64,000 nt of DNA from Watersipora subatra (lineage: Eukaryota; Bryozoa; Gymnolaemata; Cheilostomatida; Watersiporidae): the NCBI RefSeq assembly GCF_963576615.1, contig NC_088708.1, positions 50,455,196-50,519,195 of the forward strand. The letters run 5' to 3'. The notes beneath the pieces were generated by a model. The model had not been told where the DNA came from. It ran no database searches and saw only the letters and a list, made by a program, of their open reading frames with translations. Both the position numbers and the translations under genes were made by a program. Below, one piece after another: positions 21,446-34,974 of the stretch. Position 1 is the first letter of the stretch. Every line of letters starts with the position of its first letter.

Positions 21446-22320
21446 TGTTCCAAAATTTACCTTTGTCAAAAAATTACATAAACAAACCTTCAAACCAGTC
21501 ACAACAAATAGTATTAAACCATAAACCAAAACCATTCCATATCGCGAGAAAGATTATGGCTCAATCCCGCCATTTTTGTTACTCTGTACTGTGGTGTAAT
21601 AATATTTTATCTTCTTTGCAATAAAAACAGCATATGTAAAAGACAATTATTTCATTGAAACCATCTTTAATGCTTCATTCACCCATACACCCATCATTTA
21701 TAAACTATCAGGTGACCAGAATCTCTGAGTGTCTGTGATGTCATGAGTACTAGCAGGCTAAACATTGACAGGAATTAACAGGTCTACAGCGTGTGACTCA
21801 TGCTAGTATTATGTATTCCTATACAAACATTTGACAGTGTGAATGAGAACAGTTAGTGTCTATAATCTGTTCCTAGTCAGCTGCCAGTTCAATGTTAATC
21901 TTTGATCCATGAAAGTTAGCATGAATCTTGTGGGTGTTTGTGAGTATTTAAACAAAGACCTCTAAACTGAAACATTTATGCTACTTACCGAAGTTGCTGT
22001 GCAGAAATTTTACTATTTCTATACATTGCGGAGGTTTAATAAAAGTTTGTTTCTTACGTGACTATAAGATTATGAGTGGTAACAGTTTAAGTGGCTCAAC
22101 CTAAGTTATACGTCTGCTTATGACAGAATGAATAAAACCTCAAGTCACTTAGACGCCTGCATTTACTCAGTTAAGCGTACAAACTAATAGAGAATCCAAA
22201 CTGGTTGCAAAGCTTTCCAGTGCATACCTTCACAACTTAGACATTTTTATAAACACAAACTCTCAGACGTAACTATATGATGTTACACACAAGCTGGCAG
22301 TTTCACACACAAAAGTTTAG
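21446..22320. other. Intergenic, nothing recognised
   Basis: AT-rich single-copy sequence without a supported gene, repeat or RNA. Confidence 0.5.
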
Positions 22321-22324
22321 GAAA

Positions 22325-22720
22325 AAAATTGTAACGCAATATTTTTAAAACAACCACAAGAATGTAATATAGTTAATTTTGTAAAAATGGAAATAATTAC
22401 ATTCTTGTACATGTATATCATTTTTTTATTCAGGGAGAATCCCAGTCAGGTTCACGATTAATCCCAAGGAGTAAAATTGTTAGTTAGTTTCAAGTGAGTA
22501 TTTTTTTATTTCCTAAACTATACATGTAGTTGTGAACATCATCACACTGGTAAAGTTGTGAAAATGGCTGGGCACACCTTGAATATTTGGAGTTGAACAA
22601 GTAAGAGCCATTATTATTCATCTGCTATCAATAATATATCAACTGCTGAAATACGCAAATAAATATAATATTTTGTGAAGATAATATCTACAAGTGTTCT
22701 ATCTAAACATCATATCGATA
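22325..22720. repeat. Dispersed duplicated block, copy 1
   Basis: Aligns with 24245-24620 through shared stretches such as AAACAACCACAA, CATCACACTGGTAAAGTT and GAGCCATTATTATT. Non-coding; identity is uneven, so the duplication is old. Confidence 0.7.
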
Positions 22721-22799
22721 AGTTTGTTGACTTTACAACATGTATGAACTAGATAGATTAAAGGAAAATTACTCCAAGGTGTTTGATTGGTCGATTTTA

Positions 22800-22864
22800 T
22801 TTACTATGGCAGCTTGGCAGCATTGGCAGCATCGACAGCATTGGCAGCATAGGCAGCATTGGTC
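22800..22864 (+). repeat. Short 9-bp tandem repeat (GGCAGCATT-like)
   Basis: About six imperfect copies of GGCAGCATT. The surrounding DNA has no gene. Confidence 0.85.
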
Positions 22865-23714
22865 CAATTTAGAGATTCAATGCCTTGAGATATGAAGTTT
22901 TGATGAACTGTATTTTATAAAGTTGACTCATTCATTTTAATAAACTATTAGAATTCTGTATGATGTGAGTCAACTTAGACAACACCTGGCTTGAATTATG
23001 TACAGGATGTTGTTATTCAATTCTTTCCTGTAATACTTGTATATCAGGAGATTATCCTTGCTAAAATGTTGACATTCAGCGTACCATGCATCATTACTTG
23101 ATAGTAGTTAATGGCTCATTAACAGATTTGCCAACAATTGCTATCATGTGATGTCCAAACGTCGGCAGGTATACAAACTGGTGGAATGCTAATGAATAGT
23201 GTCAGAAAGAATTTCAAAATAGATAAGCATCAAGCATTAGCCAGTAATTTTATGGAAGTCTATATAATTATTGAAGTGTGTTTAAATGCAAAGGGCTGAG
23301 TTGCCATTACCGCCTTTGCATTAGTTAAGAACAAGAAAATAATACTGCACAATGCTCGTAAATGATTGGTTTGTAGACAGCCAATCAATTTTTTGTATTC
23401 AACACCTACTACTACATTAAGTCAAGTCTCATTATACGCATCAGTTGTGTAGATTAAAGTGAACAATTGAACTGTGTCACACATTTGTATAGACTGAGCA
23501 AAGAGAGTCATGAATGCTATAATCCTTCCTTCCAGTAGATCTTAGTCTAAAGTATGCTATGAACCTCTTATTTAGATAAATTGTGTCAATCAGTTATTAC
23601 ACTTTACAACAGTATAAACCTATAAAACACAACAAAATAAACTAGTGTGCTGGCAGTGCTGTGCATTGTGAACGATTATCATGTGTAATCAGTATGTGTA
23701 TAATTATTCCATGA

Positions 23715-23880
23715 TGTTGGAAGGTGGTCCTAAAGTGCAGCTGGTATGATGCTGGGCTGCAAAGCTAGATACTCAAGTTCAATTCCTGTGAGGTAGGGTT
23801 TTCTAACGCTTTTGGTTTGCTTTTGGACAGACAGACGGAAATGTCTCTCATTATAGTAAATATAATTCAAAACCTTTTAT
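23715..23880 (+). mobile_element. tRNA-derived SINE
   Basis: The head resembles tRNA-Cys: an A-box-like CAGCTGGTATGATGCTGG, an anticodon-like GGCTGCAAAGC and a B-box-like AAGTTCAATTCC. A tail with GACAGACAGACGGAAATG follows, a type common in invertebrate SINEs. The ends are not defined by a clear target duplication. Confidence 0.55.
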
Positions 23881-24244
23881 GGCCAACTTTCTATTAGTAT
23901 TTGTATGTAATCGCACACTGATTCAACTCTTTCACCGTTTGTGACTCTGTTCAGCTTTCTATTAAAATGATATATTGTAAATATTATGTTTAAAAGTTCT
24001 CTAGTATTTCTGTTAATTAGCAGAATAACAACAAATAAAATGCATGTGCATTTAAACAATATTTATTTTTAAATTTTAAAATTTTGGCTTAACATGAGGC
24101 CAAAGTTTATGAAAACCAACCAAACAATTCATACAATATTTTTTTTCCCAATGCTTCAGAATTTAGGTAAATGTTAGTATACTTGCTCAGAAATTGCAAT
24201 TTAGCAAACAAGCAACTATGAAGCTTAATATATTTTGCCATACA

Positions 24245-24620
24245 AATTTTTAACACATTGTTTTTTAAACAACCACAAAATTATAATATAGTTATTTTGT
24301 AAAACTGGAGTTATTTAAAACCTGGTGTATTAACTTTTTTATTTAAGGGAAATCCCAGTTAACCTTATGAACAATCCCAGAAGATAAAATTGTTAATTAG
24401 TTTTATGTGAGTATTTATATTTCCTCACCTATAGTTGTAAACAGCATCACACTGGTAAAGTTATAAAAATAGCTGAGCACACCTTGAATATGTGAAGTCA
24501 AACAAATAAGAGCCATTATTATTTATCTGATATAAACGATATATCAACTGTTGAGACAAGTAAACAAATATCATATTTAGGGGAGATGATATGTACAAGT
24601 TTTAGATGAAATCAACATGG
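24245..24620. repeat. Dispersed duplicated block, copy 2
   Basis: Second copy of the 22325-22720 block in the same orientation, about 1.9 kb apart. Both lie upstream of the RGM-like gene at 26066. Confidence 0.7.
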
Positions 24621-25139
24621 GCACAGTATGTGGATGTGCTGACTGAGAGTGATGTCAAGATTGCTGCCTGTAAGAGTTGAGTCATGCAATAATATTATAC
24701 AATATTTATACAAGTTTTCTCCTTAATATACCAAATATTTATGAATTAAATTTAGACATTTATTTAATTCATTCATACTCCTATAATGTTAGTGCCCATT
24801 ACTCTCTATTCTGATCTGAATCTTTCAATACTTATCTCAATTTTTGAACATTTTATCAGCAAGTACTCGTAATTTTTATGGAGATAAAACTCTGTTGTCT
24901 TAAGCTAAACCTATTTATTGGTTCCAGTAATTTAAGTTTAAACATAAAAAAATATATAGTCTAAAATTTTTCCATAAAATATTTGTGAATTTAAACGGGA
25001 CTTTGCTCAGGTAGTAAAACACAATGGCTTATATAAACTTGTTCGAAAGGTTGTCATGTGAAGAATGCACTCGTATAGAACATTATGTTAGCACCCCCAC
25101 ATCTACACCTACTTAAAATATTGTATTAAAGCCCCGGAT

Positions 25140-25690
25140 GAGACTTTTGCTTAAATCACTTGAGGGTGAGTGAACTTTTAACAAATCCTACTTTTTATTA
25201 AATTTCTTAAGTTGTCAGCTGGTATTAAATATCATTTTGACAATGAAAATGTTGAAAATAGTAGCTTAAACATTTTTATATCGAAGCTTTCAACTTTGAA
25301 GTTTTTTTCTCTAAATAAGCTACAGACATCATTGCATTCTGTATATATACTATATTTAATAGTGATTTGTATTTTAAGGCATGAGTTTGTCTTTCGGCAC
25401 AGGCTAAAACATTTGCTCAAATCATTTGAGGCTTGAAGCACTTTTTACAATTAACACACCTTTTTAATAGGCCAAAATAGATTTTATTACTAACAGTTGT
25501 CAAAAATTATTTTTTAAAATTAAAATTACAACTGACTATAACTGTTTGAGAATTTTTATAAACCAAAATTTTAGTTTCAAGTTTCTGTCTTCAAGTAATC
25601 TAAAGAAAACACTGCATCTTATAAATATCCTGCAATTGATTGTGGTTATTATTTAGTTACAGCCTGTAACTGTTTCCAGTTTTAGTCTTT
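25140..25690. repeat. Weak, old tandem duplication
   Basis: 25140-25395 and 25400-25690 share ordered motifs, including a TTTGCTTAAATCACTTGAGG / TTTGCTCAAATCATTTGAGG pair, and similar T-rich stretches. Identity is low and the call is tentative. Confidence 0.4.
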
Positions 25691-25984
25691 ATCATGTACT
25701 AAATTATTTCAGACTATTTTTGATTAGCCTCAAGCCTTATATAATTCCCACATTCAATAGCTGCTTTTTGACCTTTATATATACACCAAGATGACCTACT
25801 AAGGCCTCATGTTATTGTAAGGTGTTAACAATATGTCATATGAATAGGTGAGCCTCTCTCATCTAGTTTGAGACATATTAAACCCATCATGTGCAGTTGA
25901 CTGACTGGATTGTGCAATATAGAGTTTTTTCTATACGTAATCCAAATACCTGCATCACATCATTGAATCTGACAGTCTCTTTAC

Positions 25985-25991
25985 TATAAAA
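25985..25991 (+). promoter_or_regulatory. TATA box of the plus-strand RGM-like gene
   Basis: TATAAAA in context ACTATAAAAGGGG, 75 bp before the ATG at 26066. The paralogue has the same box at a similar distance (GCTATAAAAGAAG), which supports it. Confidence 0.7.
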
Positions 25992-26065
25992 GGGGAGCAG
26001 ATTTCTATGATAAACACATGAGCATTGACTCTGAGAAAGATCATTTGGAAAGCAAAGTCACCAAG

Positions 26066-29000
26066 ATGACTGCTAACATAGGAGCTATTCTTGTTGGTAA
26101 GTAACAGCTATTTATACTTACTGTTTTTTATTACTTCTTTCAACTCAATCAAAACCTAAATAAAATAATTATAATTTAATGCAAAGTACATAAAAAAGCT
26201 TTCCTATTTTCTCTGAGATATTTTAAATCAACAATTTACCAAAGACGTTTAAATAACTAAGTAAAAGGAATTTTTTTAACAAAAATAAAAAATTTAATTT
26301 AGATATGTTTCATCTTTTATGCACTTCCACAAATTTTAATAAGTAGTATAATAGAATAAATGATATTTGTTAAATACATCATGAAATCAAAATATTATAT
26401 TATGGCTTAAAATGTGGCAAAATATAGTAAAATACACACCTGAATTGTGCTAGCCTCACTTGTGAACTTATACCAAAATAAAGTCAATTGTGTTTTCAGT
26501 CTGTACTAACCATATATATATTGATTTGCAGTGCTGGCCTCTCTTGTTCTGGTATCTGTGAACACACAGGTTAGTCATCTACTACCTTTTCTAATCTATC
26601 TTTGACAATTCTAAAAATGTGTACATAATCAAATATGGTTCCATCCATAGATGATTTCAGCAAAAGCCTCATTCAGTGCCTTAATGTATTTTAACAGATG
26701 TCGATGTGAGGGTGCTGACAAATAATTGCTACGAGTGCATTCTTCATACGGCGAGATTTTTGACAAGCTGATATAGGTCATTTCTGAAATAATTTAATTT
26801 GACATCATTTCAAGCTTGTAGTTCAAGCAATACAGTGTTCTGTATTTTGTAATATATTTCTTCAACTTGAGCTATGTAATGTTTTTTGATGCATTTCTAT
26901 GCATGATGCATTTCTATGCATTTCTATGATGCATTTTTTGATTCATTTGATAGCTTGAAGAACAAGCTTGTGCACCATGCAATATTTGGATAAAAAAATA
27001 CTAAGGTATTCAAAAACATCTTGTAGACCAATCCATGGTGCTGGCCAAGGCACACTTTAGTTGTTTATGGAGATCCTCATATGAGAGTGTACGGCACATC
27101 TGGTATCACTACCTGTGCTGCTGATGGATGGAGAACGTACCTTCTTAACAGATACTTTGATCTTGTTGCCCACACCTCCAACTTTTACGTAGATGAGGTA
27201 AAAATACTCAAATTGAAAAAAAATTTGAAGCATATTCAACATTACCTTACATATTACACAGCTCAGTTTGACAAAATTATAAGAATCTAACTAACAACTG
27301 ACACCTACTGTAACATGTGTGATATAAAGTAAAAAACAGTCATCCTTTACTATTTGAGCTAAAAGTTGGAAAAAAGATGAGAGTATAAAGAAGTACTTTA
27401 AACGATTTGCCAAAGTAGTTTTTATGCTTTATATGAAGCTATATGCAAGGTTATAAGTCTTCCATGCATATTTAATGAGCATGAGTATTTTTATTCTGTG
27501 TTGATGCTAAACATAAGCAATACCATTTATCCAGAAAGCTTGTGATGCTTTGTAAGGTTTTCTCCTTCAAACAAGCGATTTTATAATGTACATATAAATG
27601 CTATTTAGTTTGTTGCAAATTTAATATGTGTTTTTATTTTGACATCTGAAAGATCAAGTTTTGCTTCTTATACACGTAGATAGAATTGACTTTCTTAAGC
27701 CACAACAACAAAGTGAGGTACATTACTGGAACAGGGGCTATAGCCACTAAACTGACCCTGGAACCTTCCAACGCCCTGGTGAATTCTCACGGTAAGTTAT
27801 GAAACACATCAGCTTACAATATATTTTTATATTCAGCCACTGTAAAGAAAATTAAAAAATAATATACAAAATATGGATTTACTTTTGAATATTAAAAAAT
27901 GGCTAGCGTAGATCAGAGTTTGCTCAGTTTTTGTTTATGTTTACATAACTTTGCTGAAGAACAACCATAACATCTACCGTAGTATTCGCCAACCCTGAAT
28001 ACAATAATTTATTATTTTGATTATTTTATTTAATTATTAATTTACTTATAATTTGAAATTTCAGATTTGATCATATAACAAATTAAGTTTGAGTTTTATA
28101 AAGTGTGTCTTATTAAAATATACCTCTAAATATCCTTCGCCATGATACTGTATAGAGAGTCACATGACTAGTAGAGCTTGTGTCTATCACCCTCTATTCA
28201 TACTCAAACCTTTTCATTCCTATACAGGATTGATTTCAATAAACTCTCCGAACCCAAATTCTGTATTCATATTTGATTGGAACTCGCTGACAATCTTCTA
28301 CATAAGAAAGATCTGGTAAGCTAAGTCCTCACCAATAATATATAAACATACTACATCATGATCCTAGATTATATTCATGCCACCAATTTCTGTATACATC
28401 AGATACACAAAAACATTATAAAAGTTGTGTAATAACTCTATGTTTTTGTTGTAGGACCACATACTTGATTGCAGTAAGAACAGGTCACTGTGTTTTGGAT
28501 AATTCATGTGGATTACTCGTTGATGGATGTCCTAATGATTACATAACAAGTAAGTAGTAATTATATTGTGAACTCAACTCTCATTCGCTATCTCATGTTT
28601 AACATTTACATGTATTTAAAAGTTAGGCATTCTATTTTCAGGCTAATGCATGATTTTCACAAAATTGAGTAATCCCAACACAAAGCTAGCTATGCTCACG
28701 ATACATAATGTAATGTTGAATTCACGCGGAGGAACATTGAGTTCCTTGCAAGTTTCATGGAGTTAATATTTATAGAAAGTTTGGCTGTTTCACATTTCAT
28801 GCTTTCTAAAGGTTTTGTAGGTAAAAACTTGCACACTATCAGCATGGGATATTTTTACTGTAGACATCTTCATGCAAATATATCCAATTTTAAGCATTCT
28901 ATTTGTTCATAGCCACCCCGTTGGAGCAGCAATTGAGTTTATCAAATTTAATGACCAATTTGGAAGTTTTCTTAAAAAGAAGAGATTATGTAATCAATCA

Positions 29001-30343
29001 AAACCTATAATTGAAAGATTAGCTTTGTAAAACAACCGCATGATATGCTAATAAATCATTAAAATAATGAATAAAAATGCAAAGATCTGCTTTCGTGCAT
29101 GTATTGAAATATTTAAGACAGTTTTAAAAGACCACAAATGATTTTGCTTTGTAATTAATATCACAGTTGCACGAACCAAAAATTTTGAATATCATTACTC
29201 TATAGCTGTTTGCTAAAAAGCCTTTGCAATTTCAAAGCTAAAACTGTTATTTTAACATAATAGCTATGCATATTATACAGTCATCAAGTTATCATAGATT
29301 TTGTTTACCTTTTAGTTTTGTGATGCAAGTAATGTTCTATCATTTATGATTAATCTTTCTCTCAAGCTGTAAAGTACTTTTGAGAGTAAATATTTTGTTT
29401 ACATTATATTTCCGCAGTGGGTGGAAGTGGAAGAAAGAAGCGCTCCATTGATGCCTGCAACACAGCATGTGATAATTTAGAGGAAGACTACCAACGGACT
29501 TGCCGATTTGACTGTGAGCAGAATGGCGGAGAAAATGCTGACCAAGTGAGTCTTTCTAGAAACTTTCAACTATTTAGTCAATTCAGGCATAATTTATCAC
29601 TAAAAATAAACCAAATAATAAGGTACTGCCACCTGGTGTCATAAAAACAAAAAGAAAATGTTATGCCAAGAAGACTTGAAACCACTAAGCTTAAGTCTAC
29701 ATCTTATCTTTTTGAACAACAGATTAAAAGAATTAGCAATACAATTGTTGAGTGCATCTTTAGAAAAGTAGGAATAAATTCATTCCGCCATAGATATTAA
29801 TTACATGACAATTACAATTATTTAAGCATCTATTATAAGCTCAGAAAAAACACTGACTTGTTAGCTTTGACACAAATTATAAAACTTTATTTTATACAAT
29901 ATGAATATTGGATACAAACTTACGAATACATGATCGCTGTTATTTAATTCTTAGATAATTGCTGTGCTATGCTGTATGTTCATCATAGAATTTATTTCAA
30001 AGACATTCCTACTAGTTAGGTTTATTTATAGAACTGTATAGTATATACACTAGCAATGATTGCATCTTAACACAGAGTGTAAATGTAATATAACTGCTAA
30101 TCATAATGGAAGTGACCACCTGGGACTAGTTTGATTGTATCCACATGCGCGGTTCGTCATCCATAAAACAGTTACATCTTGAATACTTGTACATGATGTA
30201 ACATTTGCTCCTTCAATAACTACAAATGGTTTTTTATCTAATTATATCAGGTGGCAGCCATATCGGCAGCAGTCCCTGGTATGATTGATGAAATCGATGC
30301 TACTGATGTTCAAGTAAGAAGTCGTGGTCAGAGAAGGTCATAA
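26066..30343 (+). CDS. Secreted RGM C-terminal-like protein A (8 exons, 251 aa)
   Basis: Exons: 26066-26096, 26532-26569, 27027-27197, 27680-27791, 28228-28315, 28455-28549, 29418-29545, 30251-30343. All introns are GT-AG, total 756 nt. Residues 1-23 form a signal peptide. A partial von Willebrand D-like domain follows, with WCWP (27-30) and GDPH (38-41). GDPH is the Asp-Pro site at which vertebrate RGMs self-cleave. After it come the W and Y-x-D-L-V-A-x-T pattern of RGMs, then YIRKIWTTYLIAVR (143-156) and three Cys (159, 165, 172). A furin-type RKKR (184-187) precedes a second Cys set (192, 196, 207, 211) with CRFDCE, matching the RGM C-terminal CVFDL region. The RGM N-terminal domain and a GPI signal are absent. 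Nine cysteines are all shared with the minus-strand paralogue. RGMs are neogenin and BMP ligands; this one's partner is unknown. The splice model is strong and the family call is by eye. Confidence 0.85.
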
Positions 30344-30566
30344 ACATGATGATAGGAGACACTTTACAACAAGTTGAAGACTATAGAGCTATACACGCAG
30401 ATGTCTATGATATTTGCTTGTCTATCATATTTTTATAATTTACCTACTTTAACTTTGCTTTCTATTTCGAGTAACTTCATGTTTTATATTGCTTAAAAAG
30501 ATGGTATGGAGAGCTAAACCTAATATCAATGCTTATAAAATATTTTGATACATTGAAAGATAATGT

Positions 30567-30572
30567 AATAAA
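30567..30572 (+). terminator. Candidate polyadenylation signal of RGM-like gene A
   Basis: AATAAA 224 bp after the stop codon. Another lies near 30737. Which is used cannot be told from sequence. Confidence 0.45.
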
Positions 30573-31448
30573 TAGTAACTAAATACTGCATAACATGTGA
30601 TGACTCTTTTATAATTATCTTTCAGTAAAACATACATTGTATAACTGGGTCGTACAACTTGCATAAACCCCCGCGATGATATATTATAATATAGAAAAGG
30701 ACAACCAACAAGCAGATCCAATCAACTAATTATTAAAAATAAATTTTGAGAAAACAAGTACAGTACACTGTCGGGTTACGATGACCTTTTTATACGCTTT
30801 TTTCTTCCGCCTTACAAATTAGAATGCGATTATTTTTTATCATTGCCATACTAATATTTCGTCACACGAATTTAACTAAAAAATTGCTTGATATTCATAT
30901 TTGGCTGTCGGTATGTTTATTACGTTGAAAAAGCAAAGATCTCAATATTCTGTTTGTCGAAAACCTTCCTACAATGCCTGAAAGAGATATGATGACCGAT
31001 GTGGTATGTAATATGTTCCTTCAGAACTAGTAGCAAAGTTGGAGTTGCAATCCCTTCAAACAAAGGGTCGGGAGTAAACAACTTCTCTTAATCTGCTAAC
31101 CAAAATCTGCTTTATTACGAGAACAGCATCGTTCAGGCTTTCTGGTTGAATTAGGCTGAAAGAAGGTTTAATGAGGTTGGCAAAAAGTTATGGTGAAAAG
31201 GAGCCGGAAACCGATAAGTGATGGAATTTCAGTGATGGGAAAGTTGAAATTCAGTGAAATATTTAAAAATATGTTCATACATGTAGAGCACTTATATAGA
31301 ATTTTGATGATTTCTACTAGTGGGTGTTTGCATTATACTAGTATTATGAGTTTCTATACTCCTATTTACGACATTTTTGCTAAACAATGCCAAACCTGCA
31401 ACAGATTAAAATCGTATGGCGAGGGCAGACCATAGTTAGAAAATAAGA
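30573..31448. other. Intergenic; contains a dispersed repeat copy
   Basis: No gene seen. 31030-31285 resembles 41345-41780 in scattered blocks (TTGGAGTTGCAATC, GTTATGGTGAAAAG-like, AATTTCAGTGAAAT-like), suggesting a shared old repeat. Confidence 0.45.
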
Positions 31449-31449
31449 A

Positions 31450-31722
31450 ATTAGCAACTAGCAAATCAACAATATGCCAGTAGTTAGCAACAAACAGATC
31501 AACAATATACAAGTAGTTAGCAACCAACAGATCAACAATATACAAGTAGTTAGTAACCAACGGATCAACAATATACAAGTAGTTAGTAATCAACAGATCA
31601 ACAATATTCAAGTAGTTAGCAACCAACAGATCAGCAATCTACATGTAGTTAGTAACCAACTGATCAAAAATCTGCATGTAGTTAGTAACCAAAAGATCAA
31701 CAATATACCGGTAGTTCCTTAC
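31450..31722. repeat. 33-bp minisatellite, about 8 copies
   Basis: Unit like GTAGTTAGCAACCAACAGATC plus AACAATATACAA. Because 33 is a multiple of three, the array is open on both strands; the plus frame reads repeated VVSNQQINNIQ. There is no signal peptide, splice context or neighbouring exon, so coding is unlikely. Confidence 0.9.
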
Positions 31723-31799
31723 CAATTAGCTGGCAGAGCATTCAACGATTACTGGGAACATTTTAAGACTGTTACTCATTGTATTACATTATAATATCA

Positions 31800-34545
31800 T
31801 TAGAACCACACTCTATTGATGTTGGTCTGTGATAACATTGTTCAAAATATTAATTCCTATCTGTATTTACATCAGCAAATAGTTTGCAGCATATAATTCT
31901 CATTATGCACTGTGTGCCCGAAATATTAGTCCTCAGCTACTACTATGAAGGAAAATTTATGTCAATCAATTTGCAGATGCCAATCATCACTTCTAAAGTC
32001 GTGCACAATGCACAGATTGGTAGGGATGCACTGCAAAATATCAAGAAAGTTTGATAGCTATAATGTTACCTGACATATCTGTGTTGCCTCAGTGATGTAA
32101 CCATTAACGCGTTAAGATGATCTACAAGTAAACTTCAACTTACTGCAATACAGTGTATCCCAAACTGACTACTACATTTCTTCCAAATGGCAAGATTGTT
32201 GGGATGATAAAAAAATTCATTTTTGGCAAAAGAGCTGGTGTTTGTATTAAAATATCTTTATAGCCTAAGGTCTATCTGTTAGAAGGTTATTTGATTGACA
32301 GCCTCTCATAAAATATAGTTCACGCACAGAACTCACAAATAGGGCTCCCCAAGTAACTTATCAATTAAATGTAGAGATAGAAGTGCCTTGATTAGAAAAT
32401 TGTTATAAAAGTGTCTTTGATTTCTGAGCAATTTTACTTAGAATTCCTTCATATTATGCTGATAGCCAAACAAACAACATCAGTGAGTTGTACCTTGGTT
32501 TTGAGAGCTTTTAAGGAAACTATAAACAACTTTATTGTTGTGTGCTCTCAGAGGGAACACAACTTCATTTTTAGCAGTTTTGTTAAAATCATTCTTTCAC
32601 CAGAAACCAACCTAACGTCATTGTTTTAGACTGATGTTTCAAACTGTATTTGAAACTTTCTGCTTCAAAGCCTATTAGAAAATACTCATACAAGTTTACT
32701 GTTTGACCTTATCTCTTCTAGCTATAAGCAAGCCTTTGCTCCAACATGCTGTTAGGCTACATGTACATAAAAATAGGCTCAGTTCTAGCCAACTAATATA
32801 CATAAGAAATCCATTGTGACTTTCTGCCGTGTATCTTCATGAAAGTTCTTAAAGCCTTAAAAGCCTTAACAGCTAGCAGAATCAAGATGTGGATGTAAGC
32901 AATGAATCAAGGGCAAGGCATGCAAAATTAGAGCATAACCTATGTAGGTTGTGTTTCAAGAAATGCTCAGTTTCAAGACAGAGTTTCCTCTAAAATCTAG
33001 AGGTAGGGTCGAAAGTCCAAAACTAGTAATAATATTAATTTGTTAGACAATTTTGCTTACTGGTCCAAATAGAAGCTGTTACAACTATGTATGATAAACT
33101 CAGCCAAGACACACAAGCGTGAAGTATGCGATAGTGGCCAAATTTTAACTACATGTCATTGCATTTTGGTGATCTGATGTGTGCAATAAGATGCAATGAA
33201 AATACAAGCCTATTTTCCCAATTTATAGACGGTTGGTGCATGCATTAAAAAAACCATTCAACTCTGCGCTTTTAATTCACCTAAATGAATTACTTTTTGC
33301 TGCAGATGATGAACAAAAATTTCAGTGCGTTGATCTCACTAGGTGAATGTGTAGTACGTTTGTCCTATTCTGCACTTCGGTATTCGGACCTTTAAACACA
33401 AACCCTTATCTTACTACAACTTTTACAAGATAGTTACTGTTAACTCCCCTACATGTAATTTTGCCAGAATAAAACTTTACAGAATATCAAAGTAACTGAA
33501 CAGGGCTAATAATAAAAGTTGGCTATAAGATGGCATTACACAGGTTTAACATAGGTTTAGCAAGATGGTAGGAGAAGATAATTTCAAAGATCACCTAACT
33601 ACTGTAAAGAGGTGAGCTCACTGTAAGATTTTTATTTTAGTTTGAGGATGGGTGGCAAATGTAATTACTGAAAATGTCTTTATTAATTTTCTCTACAAGT
33701 TCCATTACATACATGTAGTTAGGTTTTAAAACAAACCTAACAATACAAATAATAATAATAAAATTCAAAATTAAATATTTTTTATTTAGTTTTTACTATT
33801 TTATCTTGAATCTATTTTGTTGATGAAATTGTACCACCACTTTTTAAAAAAAAGTTCACCAGTTTTATCTTTTAAGAAATTAGGAAAATGTGGAATAAAA
33901 GTGGAAAGAGCTTTTTTGTGTACAGATTCTGCCAAGTACTTTGAGAGCAAAAATAGACTAAGTAATCTTTTTTAGTGTCGGCTACATCTTTATTACATGA
34001 CTCCTCTTGAAATTTTAGATTTTAAGCAGTTCATTTACATGGAAACATGTTCTATCAGATATTCAAGGATTATTTGATATACAATAACGATCAGCTAGCT
34101 TTAGTATATTCTGTAGTAAAGTAAGATAAAAAGATACACTAGTCTATGGCTTCAGTTTTTAATTCTGGTTGTAAACTTGCAAACTGACCAAACTCTTTTT
34201 GTCCATGCAAAACATTAGGCATGGAGGTTCAATAAGCAAGTAATGTGTAGGAGTCGCGTTCTCATGTTGCACTACTGTCAGATATTATCATGCATGCAAT
34301 TCTTATAACAAAGTGTATGTGAGACACTCTATTTTTTGTTTTCAGTACATGGATAAGATTTTGAAAACAACCAGATTTTAGAACCTTTTACTAAGATATG
34401 ACTGAAAATATACTTTACCATGCAATTTTATAACAAAGCTCTTTATTTTCATAATCTTTGCATTTTATCTATAGGCCTATTATAATACATATTTCTCAAA
34501 GTCTGTTTTCGAATGTCCAGCTATAGCTATTGAAATCTTGATATT
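31800..34545. other. Intergenic, nothing recognised
   Basis: AT-rich sequence without a supported gene or clear repeat; short open frames only. Confidence 0.5.
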
Positions 34546-34549
34546 AAAA

Positions 34550-34645
34550 TTCTGGGTTTCAATGAATTTGAACTCACGACAAATGCATCGACAAGTTTCT
34601 TATCCGGGCACTCCACAGCTAAGCTAAAACGGCATAGTGATCAAA
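34550..34645 (-). mobile_element. tRNA-like SINE head (minus strand)
   Basis: The minus strand has an A-box-like TTAGCTGTGGAGTG and a B-box-like GAGTTCAAATTC at tRNA spacing. It has lost cloverleaf pairing. No tail or target duplication was defined. Confidence 0.4.
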
Positions 34646-34974
34646 AATGTTTTGATATACCGTATATCCCATGGGCATGCTAATTATTTTAGCTTTGCTC
34701 CAAGGCGTTACAATGCCTCTGTTAAGAATTATTTTGAGACCTAAGTTTACGCGACACGCTGCTTCTTCGTTTTTTTTGTTAGGGCTAATTTATTCTGCCC
34801 CACGATATTGACAATAATTTGTCTCGAACTTAAAAACTGGCGATTTGTGTACTGACTATATACGTTATTAAAAAATACATGTCCCTGAACTTGCCATGGC
34901 GAGTTATTCGTATCCGCTATATGGTATATTCGGTATCCGTTAAAATAAAAACGTTTCGCAGTAAAAAAATTCAT

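Noticed and set aside
27057-27242. Minus-strand frame over exon 3 of gene A
   Set aside because: Antisense shadow; the plus strand has splice sites and the GDPH domain matched by a paralogue.
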